Below, piece after piece: positions 11,269 through 22,079 of a stretch of DNA of 64,000 bases (the stretch's first letter is position 1; every line of letters starts with the position of its first letter). Under the pieces are notes generated by a model. The model was not told the DNA's origin, made no database searches, and worked only from the letters and a program-made list of their open reading frames with translations. The stretch covers positions 9,331,173 to 9,395,172 of the forward strand of contig CM061234.1 of assembly GCA_030844895.1 (NCBI GenBank). Reading direction: 5' to 3'. Both the position numbers and the translations under genes were made by a program. The DNA comes from Ambrosia x helenae. Its lineage: Eukaryota; Streptophyta; Magnoliopsida; Asterales; Asteraceae.

Positions 11269-11953
11269 ATAATAAATAAATAAATAAATAACTAAATAAA
11301 TAATTAGAAGAATACACATATATATGTATATATCATAATACAAGTATATAATGGGTGATTTGATTAACTCAACACTTGGGGAAACATGCGCGATGTTACA
11401 TCTAACACTCAAACTCTCTCAATCAATCAATCACAAACACAATCAACCATATGAACAAGAGATATAGCGACAAAAGGTGACCGAAAACTTTATTAGTTTA
11501 CTCAAACCAAAAACACCCAAACCAAACCCAAAGATCCAGTAAATCACTGGATCTATATAACAATACAAAGTCTGAGACGTCTGCTGATGATTATTAGCAG
11601 ACTATAAGAAAGACAAATACAAACACTTATAGAGAAGATCAACGACTAACAAGAATATCAAACCCTAATCTGACTAGAGAGAGAATAGAGAGAATAATAT
11701 GAAAAATATCAGATGAATGAGACTTTCGAGAAGTCTTTCCCCCTTTTATAATCAGAGTCATGAGCTGGGCCATATACAGCTGGACACATCAACCTGGGCC
11801 AAATGCGATCTGGGCTCTCATATTGAGCCTGTTATACTTTTCCAATAAATCCATTAGCCCAATACCTGAAACACTTAGTAAACTTATTAGCCCAATTTTA
11901 TGTAAAATGTGTTACAATAACATTTGAATTCTTATTAACGAATGCTTTAAACA

Positions 11954-11965
11954 CTCCCCCATAAT
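11954..11965 (-). other. Copia polypurine tract
   Basis: On the minus strand ATTATGGGGGAG directly precedes the 3' LTR, the expected position of the plus-strand primer for copia reverse transcription. Confidence 0.85.
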
Positions 11966-13024
11966 TCAAATGTTAAACATGTCAATCATTCCCAGTTTAT
12001 CACATAAATTCTTATGTTGATCAACACTTAAACCTTTGGTAAAGATATCAACAACTTGATCAGTTGATGATTCCTTTTCAGTTTGTATAACACCATTTGA
12101 TATCTTCTCTCTTAGAAAATGTAAATCAATTTCGAAATGCTTTGTTTTCTCATGAAATACAGGATTTGTTGCTATGGAAATAGCAGTTTTATTGTCACTA
12201 TATAAAGTAACACGTAAAGACACTTTAACACTTAACTCATTCAACAAGTTTTTTTAACCAAATGATCTCACAAGAAGCTGAACATAGTGCTCGATATTCA
12301 GCTTCAGCTGGTGCTTCTTAATTTTCCAGGAAACTATAGAGTTTCCTAGAAAAATACGATACCCAATAACTGACTTCCTAGTTACTAAACACTTAGCCCA
12401 ATTAGCATCAACAAAACCACACAATTCAAACTTATTTTACTTACTACACATAATACCTTTACCATGTGACAGTTTGAGATACCTCAACAGTCTTAATGCA
12501 ATTTGAAGATGCACTTTGGAAGGTTTGTGCATAAATTGACTTAAGAACTGAACAACATAACTTATATCAGGTCTGGTTAATGATAGATATATCAGTTTAC
12601 CTATCAATTTTTGAAAACTTGACACATTCTCTAATAAGGTATCGGATTTTGACCTATTACCAAAAACAAGATAACTTTGTTCAATAGGTGTACTTATAGG
12701 TTTACACCATAAGTAACCAAACTCATTTAAGAGTTTTAAACAATACTTTCTTTGGGTTAATGAAATACCCTTTTTTTTTTAATATAAGACCTCTATACCC
12801 AAGAAATATCTTAATTTGCCTAGATCTTTAATTTGGAAATTAGAACTTAAAAGACTTTTAACTTTGTTAATTTCCTGTTCATGTTTTCTAGTTATGACTA
12901 TGTCATCAACATACACAAGTTCCCTCAGGAATAGAGGTCTCATCACTTGAACCCTCAACACTAGACACAAAACACGGATTTTCAGAAGGCAAATGAGAGT
13001 AGTTAACAACCTTTTCAACACCAT
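11966..13024 (-). pseudogene. Copia reverse transcriptase / RNase H remnant
   Basis: Three frame-shifted pieces remain. 12779-13024 holds the catalytic palm motif YVDDI followed by FQIKDLGKLRYFLGIEV. 12437-12625 holds the thumb region with LTRPDISYVVQFLSQFMH. 11966-12247 holds RNase H with YSDNKTAISIATNPVFHEKT and KHFEIDLHFLREK, ending with the family-typical FTKGLS. The N-terminal fingers and palm of RT (about 150 residues upstream of YVDDI) are missing: the integrase-RT linker runs almost straight into YVDDI. The 41-bp block at 13120-13160 recurs at 12926-12966 beside the junction, which may have guided the deletion. Translation is also broken between all pieces. The element cannot make active RT. 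Confidence 0.92.
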
Positions 13025-13323
13025 ATTTGACCTTTCCTTCTATGACAAAATCATCATTTTTTTTTTGTAACACAGAGTTCCTATGAGATCTCCTAATAGT
13101 ATTATCTATTCTATTTCCCTCACGAGTAGAGGTCTCATCACTTAAACCCTCAAAACTGGAAGGGTTAGGTTTTCTACAACCTGTACTACCAGGCTGTTGA
13201 ACATGATCAACCCCCTGGCAGCTCTGGGAAGAACACCTTCCCCTTGACTAGGTGAGTGTTCATGAGAACCAACAGTTCCCCCTTCATCATTAGGAATATT
13301 AGAATTATTATCATTATTGTTAT

Positions 13324-13872
13324 CTAAAAAACTTCCAGTGCTTGTATCTTCATAAGAATCAAAAAGTTTATATGCTCAACATTTTGATAAACAAGTTCAC
13401 TAGACTGTTGTTTGAAAGGAAAAATATTTTCATAGAACTTCACATCCCTAGAATATTCAAACTCTTTTTTTTTCTTTTCTAAACACCGCAGTTTATACCC
13501 CTTTTTAAAAGGTGAATAACCAACTAAAACACACTTATCAGTCCTACTACACATTTTATCACTTTCATTTAAAACTGTTTTAAAACACAAGCACCCAAAG
13601 TTTCTTAAATGACTAACAATTGGGGGGAACCCATAAATTTTCTCATAGGGACTCTTACCACCAAGAACAGAAGAAGGAAGCCTGTTGATTAGATATGCAG
13701 CAGTCGTAACACATTCAGAACAAAAATTCAAAGGCACATTGCTTTGAAATAACAAAGCTCTTGCTATATTAAGAAGATGTCTATGCTTTCTCTCCACAAC
13801 ACCATTTTGTTGTGGAGTGTAATCACACGAAGTCTGATGAATAATACCTCTTGAATTACAAAAACTAGTCAT
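13324..13872 (-). pseudogene. Copia integrase, C-terminal half
   Basis: 182 residues continue the integrase core in a different frame from the preceding piece. The third catalytic acid is E27, in the motif QQNGVVERKHRHL. It is followed by the copia-typical INRLPSSVLGGKSPYEKIYG and by FGCLCF and a GYSPFKKGYK region. A frameshift near 13870 separates it from the first two catalytic aspartates. Downstream lies the truncated RT. The product would be inactive as encoded. Confidence 0.92.
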
Positions 13873-15359
13873 TTGTTTATTAACAAATTAAGTACCATTG
13901 TCACTTTTAAACACTTTAACAGTTTTTTAAACTGATTTTTCAACAGTTCATAAAAAATCAAAATATTTTCAAAGACCTCACTCTTTCCCTTTAACAAGTA
14001 GCACCACAAAGACCTAGAATAGTCATCCACTATTGTTAAGAAGTACTTAAACCCTTCTTTGCTTGTGACCCTATAAGGGCTCCAAACATCTAAGTGGATC
14101 AACTCTCCTAGTTCTTTTGATTTGTGTTCACTTAAGGGAAAGGGTACCCTAACTTGTTTAGCATTATGACATACTTCACATGGACTGTTATCAAAACCTT
14201 TAACATTTAGACTTCCTTTCAAGATAGCAAGAACCTCATTTGAGGGGTGTCCTAATCTAATGTACCACAGATTAGACTCATTCACACTATTAAAACACAA
14301 GTTAACATCACTCACATTATCTCCTACAAAATACAATCCATCATGCTCATTACCAGTCACTAGGATTCTCCAGGACTTGGAATCCTGAACATAACAAGCA
14401 TGATCATCAAACAAGACACTCATCTTATTATATTTTGCTAACTTATAAACAGAAATAAGGTTCACACAATATTCAGGAACATAAAAGACATCAGTCAAAA
14501 CAACTTCATTACCCAACTTGATATCTTCAATTTTAACAACCTTGGCATTTAGACCATTAGGATGTTTTGCTAACATATTGTAATCAGAGACATCAAGGCA
14601 ATTGATCATGTTTTCATTAGTACTAACCATGTGTTGGTTAGCACCAAAATCCATGATCCACCTAAGTAATAAGGCTGTTTTGAGAAGACTAGAACCAGAA
14701 AAGTTCTTAAACCAATCATAGACTTTAGACAGAACAGATACATTAGAGAACCCATTAACAAGTATGGACTCACCTCCAACATTAGAAGGTTGAGGATCAC
14801 TTGTTGGTCTCTCACTAATAAGATTCATTAGCTTGGATATTTGTTCAGAAGTAAAAGGCAAAGAAGTAGAGGGAGACAAAGATCCTTTACTAGACACATT
14901 AGCTTTACCTTTTCTCATATTACCAGAAAAGTTAGTCCTACCAGGTTGATTAACAACTTTCTTTTTGAAACCTGGAGGATAACCAACTAACTCATAACAC
15001 CTATCAACAGTGTGCCTTATCATATTATAGTGAGTACACTTTAGGTTGGGATTAGGACCCCTTGTTGTGTTCTTCCTATTGTCTACAAATTGATTAGACC
15101 TTGAAAGAAAAGACACATTGGACCCTTTACTACTGGCGCTAGCACCTTTATGTGACTCCTCTCTAGATATGATAGAATAGGCAGTCTTAACAGATGGTAG
15201 AGGGTCTTGCATCAAAAGATTAGATCTAACAGTTTGATAAACATCATCTAATCCCACAAGAAACTGCATTAGTTTTATTAAGCTGTTAAAATCATTAAAT
15301 TTTACAGCAGCAGCACAAGAACATGCAGTAGTTGGACTATAGAATCCAACAGCTTCCAC
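13869..15359 (-). pseudogene. Copia gag C-terminus, protease and integrase N-half
   Basis: A 496-residue open frame. Residues 108-121 form a CCHC zinc knuckle whose second cysteine is replaced by tyrosine (CTHY..H..C), so nucleic-acid binding is probably lost. Residues 237-240 are DFGA where the aspartic protease normally has DSGA or DTGA. H371 plus C394/C397 belong to the integrase zinc-binding domain. IHLDVWSP (D424) and TIVDDYSR give the first two catalytic acids. The frame ends by frameshift just before the last catalytic acid. Order and motifs identify Ty1/copia. Both the knuckle and protease lesions, and the breaks around it, mark this as dead. Confidence 0.93.
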
Positions 15360-15469
15360 ATGTTGTTTAGTTTATGATAATACTCAGAAACAGAAGTGCC
15401 ATTTTGTGTTAATGAATAAATATTTTGATGCAAGTTGAGTACAACAGAACCATCTACCTTGTCATAGGT

Positions 15470-15919
15470 TTATCTCAAATCAAGCCAAACATCTCTGGCC
15501 AGTTTAGAGAAAACTTGACCTAAAAATAATTCTTCACTAACATAGTTAAGCAACCAGGTAAGCACAACAGAGTTGCACCTATCCCATTGCATTCGTAAAA
15601 CTTCATCACTAGCAGACCTAACAACAGTACCATCAATGAAACCAAATTTTTTTTTGGCCTCAAGGGCAAGCTTCATAGAACTTGCCCAAACGAAATAGTT
15701 CTCTGTCTATTTCAATTTGATACTAATCACAAACAAACTACTAGTATCACTTGGATGAATGTACAAGGGATCACCAATATCTAATTTGCTAATTAGAGTA
15801 TTGGTGTTCTCTACAAAACCACCACCAGGACTGGCAGCTCCTTCATCACCCATGATACTTAACCGAACAACATTACATACAAACAGACAATAGATAAGAC
15901 AACAAAATACAGTTAGCAA
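15470..15919 (-). pseudogene. Copia gag N-terminus, fragmented
   Basis: Two pieces in different frames. 15707-15919 contains the start MGDEGAASPGGGF and SKLDIGDPLYIHPSDTSS, a typical copia gag opening. 15470-15676 contains MKLALEAKKKFGFIDG and WDRCNSVVLTWLLNYVSEEL, the gag helical core. A frameshift near 15700 separates them and another near 15365 separates gag from the longer downstream frame. The likely original start is the ATG at 15853. The protein would form the virus-like particle in a live element. Confidence 0.88.
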
Positions 15920-16071
15920 GAACTAACCAAACAATAGGCAATCAGCCAAAAAACAATAATAGAATCAAGCATGAACCCTAGAAAGGACGAAGCTGTGTCA
16001 GTGTTCAGATAGTGGGTTCATCAATCATAGGTGCCCACCCAGAGCTTAACACATGAGTCCTTTTATTATCA

Positions 16072-16112
<41 letters not shown>
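16072..16112. repeat. (TA)n(CA)n compound microsatellite
   Basis: A TA run passes into a CA run within the copia leader, between gag and the PBS. Confidence 0.95.
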
Positions 16113-16663
16113 AAATAGAACTACACACAGAATGAAAGCAAATAGCAATCACAATCAAGAATTAAAGAACATACAGAGAAACAACAAGAACACACAAATA
16201 AGATCAATCATAGATTATACCAAAACAAGATCCAATGCCGGTCCACCCTAACCCGGCCAAAGACGCCTAGACTCAAACAATAAAACCAGAAGGTAAGAAG
16301 ACTTACGGTGAGCTCCAGCAGCAAGACAATACAAGCAAAAAACTAACCAAAAAATAAGGAACAAGAAAGAACTTACAACTTGCAAAGCTTCGAGCCCAAT
16401 CCACTACAATCCAGAGCCTAGCCAACAATAGTTGACCGATCAAACCCTAGATCTACAAAGACAGACCCAACATAGAAGAAATAGACAAGATCTACATAGA
16501 TCAGATCTATCTCAACAACAGAAGACCTCAGATATATGAAGATGACCAGAGATCAAAGACACAACAACAAGAACCCTAGATTTGACAGAAAATAACCAGA
16601 TCTAAACAAAAACAAGAAAATAACAACGGAAAATGAACAAACAGCCACAGGATCAAGAGCTAA

Positions 16664-16675
16664 GCTCTGATACCA
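16664..16675 (-). other. Copia primer-binding site (initiator tRNA-Met)
   Basis: The minus strand reads TGGTATCAGAGC directly after the 5' LTR, the classic plant PBS complementary to the 3' end of initiator tRNA-Met. Confidence 0.95.
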
Positions 16676-17168
16676 TGTAGAAAACCTTAGATCTAGCACT
16701 CAAACTCTCTCAATCAATTAATCACAAACACAATCAACCATATGAACAAGAGATATAGCGACAAAAGGTGACCGAAAACTCTATTAGTTTACCCAAACCA
16801 AAAACACCCAAACCAAACCCAAAGATCCAGTAAATCACTGGATCTATATAACAATACAAAGTCTGAGACGTCTGCTGATGATTATCAGCAGACTATAAGA
16901 AAGACAAATACAAACACTTACAGAGATGATCAACGACTAACAAGAAGATCAAACCCTAATTTGACTAGAGAGAGAACAGAGAGAATAATATGAAAAATAT
17001 CAGACGAATGAGACTTTCGAGAAGTCTCTCCACCTTTTATACTCAGAGTCATGAGCTAGGCCATATACAGCTGGACACATCAACCTGGGCCATATACGAA
17101 CTAGGCTCTCATATTGGGCATGTTATACTTATCCAATAAATCCATTAGCCCAATACTTGAAACACTTA

Positions 17169-18166
17169 GGTGCTGTTTGTTTTATCTGCAGGAGAAGAGG
17201 TGGACCAAAGATCTGCAGTTTGCAAGAAAAAGATTGTTTGTTTGTTAACGTCTGCAGGCTGCTGAAATAAACTGAAATTTAAATAAACTGATTTTTTTTG
17301 ATAAAGGAGGCGGTACTCCGGTAAATAAACTGATTTTTTACAGCAGTCTGGTGGTAGACAGTGGTGGTGGTGGACCGTGGTGGTGGTGGTGGACCATGGT
17401 GGTAGTGGTGGTGGGTGGTGATGGTGGACGGTGGTGGTGGGTAGTGGTGGTGGACCTTGGTAGTGGTGGACGGTGGTGGTGGACGGTGGTGGACCGTGGT
17501 AGTGGTGGACGGTGGTGGTGGTGGACCATGGTAGTGGTAAAAGGTGGTGGTGGTGGACCGTGGTGGTGGTGGGTGGTGGTGGACCGTGGTGGGTGGTGGT
17601 GGTGGTGGACAGTGGTGGTGGTGGACGGTGGTGGTGGACAGTGGTGGTGGTGGACGGTGGTGGTGGATGGTGGTGGTGGACCGTGGTGGTGGTGGACGGT
17701 GGTGGTGGCCGTGGTGGGTGGTGGTGGTGATAGTGGACCGTGGTGGTGGTAGACGATGGTGGTGGACGGTGGTGGTGGTGGATGGTGGTGGTGGTGGTGG
17801 ACGGTGGTGGTGATGGGTGGTGGTGGTGGACCGTGGTAGGTGGTGGTGGACTGTGGTGGTGGTCGGTGGTGGACCGTGGTGGGTGGTGGTAGTGATGGTG
17901 GACCGTGGTGGTGGTGGGTAGTGGTGGTGGACGGTGGTGGTGGTGGTGGTGGTGGTGGTGGGTGAGGAGAAGAGAAAGGGAGAAGACCTTTGAAGACTTT
18001 AGAAGACTTTGGAACAAGTCTGCACCAAGAAGAGGTCAAGAAGACCTTTTAGAGTGAAATGTCTTTCAAAAAACAAACAATATGTAGACCTCAAATGTAT
18101 GCACGCGTCTGCGTGGCGCAGACAAAAGAGGTCAGAAGTGCTTCTGAGCAAAAAACAAACAGCACC
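17169..18166. mobile_element. PIF/Harbinger-type MITE with GGT/GGA array
   Basis: Perfect 14-bp termini GGTGCTGTTTGTTT and AAACAAACAGCACC with TSD TTA (17166-17168 and 18167-18169) define a Harbinger insertion. The core (17341-17963) is a minisatellite of GGT and GGA/GGACCGT words, almost free of C runs on the plus strand. The subterminal words CTGCAG and AAGACTTT recur. Its long His/Pro-rich or Trp-rich reading frames are artefacts of the trinucleotide repeat. Confidence 0.93.
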
Positions 18167-18182
18167 TTAGTAAACTTATTAG

Positions 18183-18807
18183 TAGGGCTGCAAACGAACC
18201 GAACGAACACGAACAAGGCCTTGTTCGTGTTCGTTTGTTAAGAATAATACGTGTTCACGAACAGTTCATGAACACTTACCGAACGAGATTTTATGTTCGT
18301 GTTCGTTTGTTAAGAAATCACATATGTCCATGTTCGTTTGTGTTCGTTTGTTAAATTCGTTCTTGAACGCACACGAACACAAACGAACATTAATGAACAC
18401 AAGCAAGTGCTTATGAACACAAACTGAATGAAAACAAACACAAACACAAATGAACATATATTAACTTTCTTATAAAATCGAGTTCCCATACATATATTTA
18501 CCTCATATAAATAGTTTATTTATTATTGAGGGTAAAATAAATAAAAGTAAAAGAATATCAAGACAAATTATAAAAATTAAAAACCTTATTAAACTATCGA
18601 ACACAAACGAACATAAACGGACATGTTACCGAACGTTCACGAACATAAATGAACGAACGTGGCCTCTGTTCATGTTCGTTCGTTTAACTAAACGAACGGA
18701 ATTTTTTGTTCGTGTTCGTTCATTTATTAAACGAACGAACACAAACGAACTTCCCGCCGAACGGTTCATGAACTGTTCGCTGAAAGTTCGGTTCGTTTGC
18801 AGCCCTA
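18183..18807. mobile_element. hAT-type MITE built of GTTCGTGTTCGTT words
   Basis: Inverted termini TAGGGCTGCAAACGAACCGA and TCGGTTCGTTTGCAGCCCTA, with perfect 8-bp TSD CTTATTAG (18175-18182 and 18808-18815). The outer 250 bp on both sides are arrays of GTTCGTGTTCGTTTGTTA-like words in both orientations, with an AT-rich centre. It is non-coding. Confidence 0.95.
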
Positions 18808-18834
18808 CTTATTAGCCCAATTTTATATAAAATG

Positions 18835-19352
18835 CACTACTAGAAAATTGGCTATTTGCTACAAAAGTTTTCCTACGGAAAAAATGCGTCACAAATTTTG
18901 ACAAAGTTGCTACGCATTTGTGACGACTAAAAAAACTCTAATTTTTTTTTTAACAAATTTGATACATAATAGAGACAAATACTTAGAAAATTGCATAGGA
19001 AATGGATATTTCCTACACCATATATTCGTAGGAAATGTGTTGAAAATTGCGTAGTAAATGGTTTCCGACGAGGTCTTTTTGTTGTAAAAAACCTCGTCGG
19101 AAACCATTTACTACGCAATTTTCAACGCATTTCCTACGAATATATGGTGTTGGAAATTTGTGACGCATTTCCTATGCCATTTCCTATGCAATTTTCTAGT
19201 ATTTGTCTCTATTGTGTAGCAAATTTGTTAAAAAAAAAAAAAAAACACTAGAGTTTTTTTGTCGTCACAAATGCGTAGCAACTTTGTCAAAATTTATGAC
19301 GCATTTTTTCCGTAGGAAAACTTTTGTAACAAATGGCCATGTTCTAGTAGTG
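18835..19352. mobile_element. CACTA-type MITE, near-complete hairpin
   Basis: Termini CACTACTAGAAAA and the inverted TTCTAGTAGTG, with 3-bp TSD ATG (18832-18834 and 19353-19355), fit the CACTA (CMC/EnSpm) superfamily. The two halves are inverted copies over nearly the whole 518 bp, meeting around 19075-19090 at CCGACGAGGT/ACCTCGTCGG, so the transcript would fold into a very long hairpin. Confidence 0.92.
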
Positions 19353-19721
19353 ATGTGTTACAATAACATTTAAATTATTATTAAGACATACTTTCAACAC
19401 TACCTTTTGAAATTTAAATTTGAAAATGACATAGAAACTATTTGCAAATGGGCATAACCTAAAAAGGTTCCATTATGGTTGTCCATTCTTCATTTACCTT
19501 TGAGATTGTCGATTAAGTGGTGGATCGTCTGACCTCATTAACACGCATTAAAATGTTGTGATGTTTGGACGTGCTCGAGTGTTGGTGGAAGTAATTTATA
19601 AGGCTAAATTCTGAGATAAAGGGATTTTTTTTTCTACAACGTTCTTTTAGATGCTTGAACTCGGGTTGTTTTGATCTAAATTTTTAAAGCTCAGTTTCAG
19701 CTCAAAAATAATTTAAGTTCG

Positions 19722-20033
19722 TGTCCAACACTTGTAGCCTAGTTTGTTGAGGGCCTAAAGCTTCCTATGGGAGGCTTGGGTTCAATTCCCACTAGTTACA
19801 TTTGGAGGACATTGGTGGAGGGGAAATGAGGGATGACCCAGCCATTGGCTTGGGTTCGAGTCCTGATCCCGACCGGTTTTACCGATTATTTCACTGTCGT
19901 GCCTTCGGGCGGGTGAGTGGTCGGGTTTTCCAGGGAATTGGTGGCAATTGGTCCCGGGTACTCTCGAGTACCTGATTCGTCAAAAGGGTGCCCGAGAGTG
20001 CTCAGAAATTGATTCGTTGGCCGTTCAAAAAAT
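19722..20033 (+). mobile_element. tRNA-derived SINE, 312 bp
   Basis: Flanked by a perfect 15-bp TSD AATAATTTAAGTTCG (19707-19721 and 20034-20048). A box A-like TAGCCTAGTTTGTTGAGGG and box B-like GGGTTCAATTCCC lie in the head, and a second box B-like GGGTTCGAGTCC lies near 19853. The tail ends CCGTTCAAAAAATAAT, matching the tail of the SINE at 4647-4847. Confidence 0.9.
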
Positions 20034-20741
20034 AATAATTTAAGTTCGAGTTTGATTCATTTATTACCTAAAGTATAAACATTTATCACACATATGGTTT
20101 TAAATATATATTACCTATTATTACTTAAATATATATTTAGTATATAAAATAAAATTTATATAAAAAATAATACTCATTTAAAATCGTCACACTAGCTAAA
20201 TAAGTGAAACTCACACTCGTTGAGGCATATCTAGGGCTGGTGGTTTTTTTCTTGTAATTTGATTTTATTAATTTCTGTCTGACACTCTTCTTTTACTGTA
20301 AAAACAAAAAAAGGGAAAATGACCAATATAGCCCGTTGACCGGGCATTTTGCACAAATAGCCCCCTCCACCGTCTTTGGAGAGACGGGACACGGCTCCCA
20401 ACCCGCCTGAACCGTCTCCGAGAGGCTTCCCATTTCAGCCAACAGAGGACCGCCACGTGGCGTCTCTGATCCCGAGATGTACCGTCTCTCTCCAGACGGG
20501 TCAGAACCCTCTCCCAGACGGTTCACGTTTCCCAAGACGGCTGACCCTTTGGTTCAACCGTCTCCCAGACGGTTCACGTCTATCAATGCCGGCTGACACT
20601 TCGGGTCAACCGTCTCAAAAAGACGGGTCACCTTTCCCAAGACGGCTGACCCTTCGGTTCAACCGTCTCTCAAGACGGTACACATTTACCGACGCGGTGG
20701 TTCCCGATGAGCGGCGACGCTTCGGTTGTCCGGCTCAGCCC

Positions 20742-20749
20742 TATAAATA
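20742..20749 (+). promoter_or_regulatory. TATA box upstream of the SANT-like ORF
   Basis: TATAAATA lies 165 bp before the ATG at 20914 and after the upstream in-frame ATG at 20707, which favours 20914 as the start. Confidence 0.55.
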
Positions 20750-20913
20750 CCCGTCTCCCGTCCATTTCCCGTCATCCAACCCCGTCTGAACATAATCAAC
20801 CACCGTACAACTCCGTCCAAACACCATCTACTACCCGACGACCACCGTCCAACACCGTCCAACCCACCGTCCAACACCGTCCAAACCACCGTCCAAACCA
20901 CCATCCAACACCA

Positions 20914-21264
20914 ATGGCACCCCAAAGATGGACGGAAGAACAAGAGATTGCGTTGATTGCGGCATGGTTGCATGTTGAAGAGAGTACACACCTCAACAAC
21001 AAATGGTTCCGGATCCTGAACGAATACAACCGGCTCGTTGGGGGCTCACAACGTACCACCGAGTCGCTTAGCCGCAAGTTGAATGATTTGACGACAAAGT
21101 GTCAAATATTCAACGGCCACCACAACCGGACCCTTTACGACGTACCCGCAAACTTTCCTGAAGACGTGGCCATTAGACACAGTCTAAGGCAGTATAAAAA
21201 CAGGGAGGGTAAAGAGTTTAAACATGTGTCCGTGTGGCAAATGATTAAACATCGTTTTATGTAA
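20914..21264 (+). CDS. Small SANT/Myb-like protein carried by the long-TIR element
   Basis: The 116-residue frame begins MAPQRWTEEQEIALIAAWLH, a SANT/Myb-like helix opening of the kind in plant Harbinger-related and so-called GST-T3-like DNA-binding proteins. NKWFRILNEYNRLVG and RTTESLSRKLNDLTTKCQIF supply the second and third helices, and the C-terminus YKNREGKEFKHVSVWQMIKH resembles the segment after SANT in those proteins. I chose the ATG at 20914 because the earlier in-frame ATG (20707) precedes the TATA box and would add a low-complexity Pro/Thr stretch made by CCACCGTCCAACA repeats. The family proteins are usually longer, so this is probably a truncated or captured copy. It may bind DNA, possibly element ends; function is inferred. 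Confidence 0.6.
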   Translation: MAPQRWTEEQEIALIAAWLHVEESTHLNNKWFRILNEYNRLVGGSQRTTESLSRKLNDLTTKCQIFNGHHNRTLYDVPANFPEDVAIRHSLRQYKNREGKEFKHVSVWQMIKHRFM

Positions 21265-22079
21265 TTTGTAATTATATTTTTATTTATTTGTAATGGTTTT
21301 ATTTTTAATGCATTGGTTATATTTTTAATTTGTCGTTTTGTTTTTATATTTAAACGTACTATACTATTACAATCACAAATAAACAATAAATATTATTACA
21401 ATAACAATTAAAAAACTACACTATTACAACAAACTTCCCGAGAATAAAGAAGCAACAAGAGAAAATTAAGAAGCAACAAGTAAAAAACTACACTATTACA
21501 ACAAACTTTCCAAATTTACTTCCAGAACTAGGAACTTTGTTTGAAGTAATAGTAATGTCTAACCAACTATTGAGGACTACATCTTAGTGTTAGATGTTTT
21601 GTCCTCCACAGCGGCGGTAGTAGCAGTGGTCTACATAGACGTTGTTTCGAATGGTGTATGTGCTCTACACAGACAAGTCCGAAACATTTCCTCGTTTTAT
21701 GTAACAATAGTTCTCAGTGAGCACACGTCGAACATCGAGACATAAATTCGGAAAGCGAACGAACTTGCCTAAAATGTAGACCACCACATCATCGATCCAT
21801 TACACGGGTTGCAAACCACGCGCAGATGGAACAACAATCCAAGTAGCCGTACGCAGATGAAACAACAATCCAAGTAACCGGGACATATTTTCCGAAGCCG
21901 GTAGGCTTCGGCTGGGAAAGTCAAAAAGGCTTCGGCTGGGAAAGTAAAAAAAACGTCATTGGATTGGAAGATGAAAGCTTAGAGGAGACGGGTGGGTGCA
22001 TGGAAGATGAAAGCTTAGAGGAGAGCGGTGGGTGCAAATTTCGTTAAGTTAATTGGGGTATTTATATACACTCGTGAGA
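21265..22079. other. Non-coding middle of the long-TIR element
   Basis: AT-rich 3' flank of the SANT-like ORF with duplicated short words (AAACTACACTATTACAACAA twice; a duplicated GGAAGATGAAAGCTTAGAGG near 21967 and 22000). No second gene is visible. Confidence 0.5.

Larger units (their letters stand above)
8810..11400 (-). mobile_element. Gypsy-type solo LTR 1 (2,591 bp)
   Basis: A perfect TSD TCTAA flanks it (8805-8809 and 11401-11405), and no internal region or second LTR is present, so it is a solo LTR. On the minus strand it starts TGTAACATCGCGC and ends CGGTTGGGGTGTTACA. The last 60 bp, with GATGTTTCCGCCATCGG, are shared with the LTRs at 28762, 41930, 47827 and 59338. A TATA-like box lies at 10682-10689. 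It also contains an intron-like block, two tRNA-like modules and an (ATT)n run, listed separately. Assignment to gypsy rests on the related complete element, whose 3' end has the TTTCGAGACGAAATTTC signature. Confidence 0.92.
8789..11953 (-). repeat. Copia 3' LTR (left), interrupted by a solo LTR
   Basis: The LTR segments 8789-8809 and 11406-11953 sum to 569 bp. The LTR starts TGTAGAAAACC on the plus strand and ends CTTTAAACA, next to the purine-rich tract. The gap is the gypsy-type solo LTR plus its duplicated TCTAA. Confidence 0.93.
8789..19399 (-). mobile_element. Ty1/copia LTR retrotransposon with nested insertions
   Basis: The element is bounded by a perfect TSD CTACC (8784-8788 and 19400-19404). 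On the minus strand the order is 5' LTR (right), PBS complementary to initiator tRNA-Met, gag, protease, integrase, reverse transcriptase, RNase H, polypurine tract, 3' LTR (left); integrase before RT defines copia. Once nested insertions are subtracted, both LTRs are exactly 569 bp and differ at roughly 30-40 positions by eye, implying an old insertion. The coding region is broken by frameshifts and a large RT deletion, so it is not autonomous. Confidence 0.95.
16676..19399 (-). repeat. Copia 5' LTR (right), carrying three MITEs
   Basis: The LTR segments 16676-17168, 18170-18182, 18816-18834 and 19356-19399 sum to 569 bp, the same as the other LTR. Three MITEs and their duplicated target sites account for everything else. 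Confidence 0.93.

Noticed and set aside
17166..18039. Long His/Pro/Thr-rich (minus) and Trp/Gly/Val-rich (plus) reading frames
   Set aside because: They are translations of a GGT/GGA minisatellite inside a Harbinger MITE; no start context, domain or non-repetitive portion supports a protein.
20376..20789. A 137-residue plus-strand frame
   Set aside because: It overlaps the AGACGG repeat array and the TIR, precedes the TATA box and has only Pro/Arg-rich repeat-derived composition.
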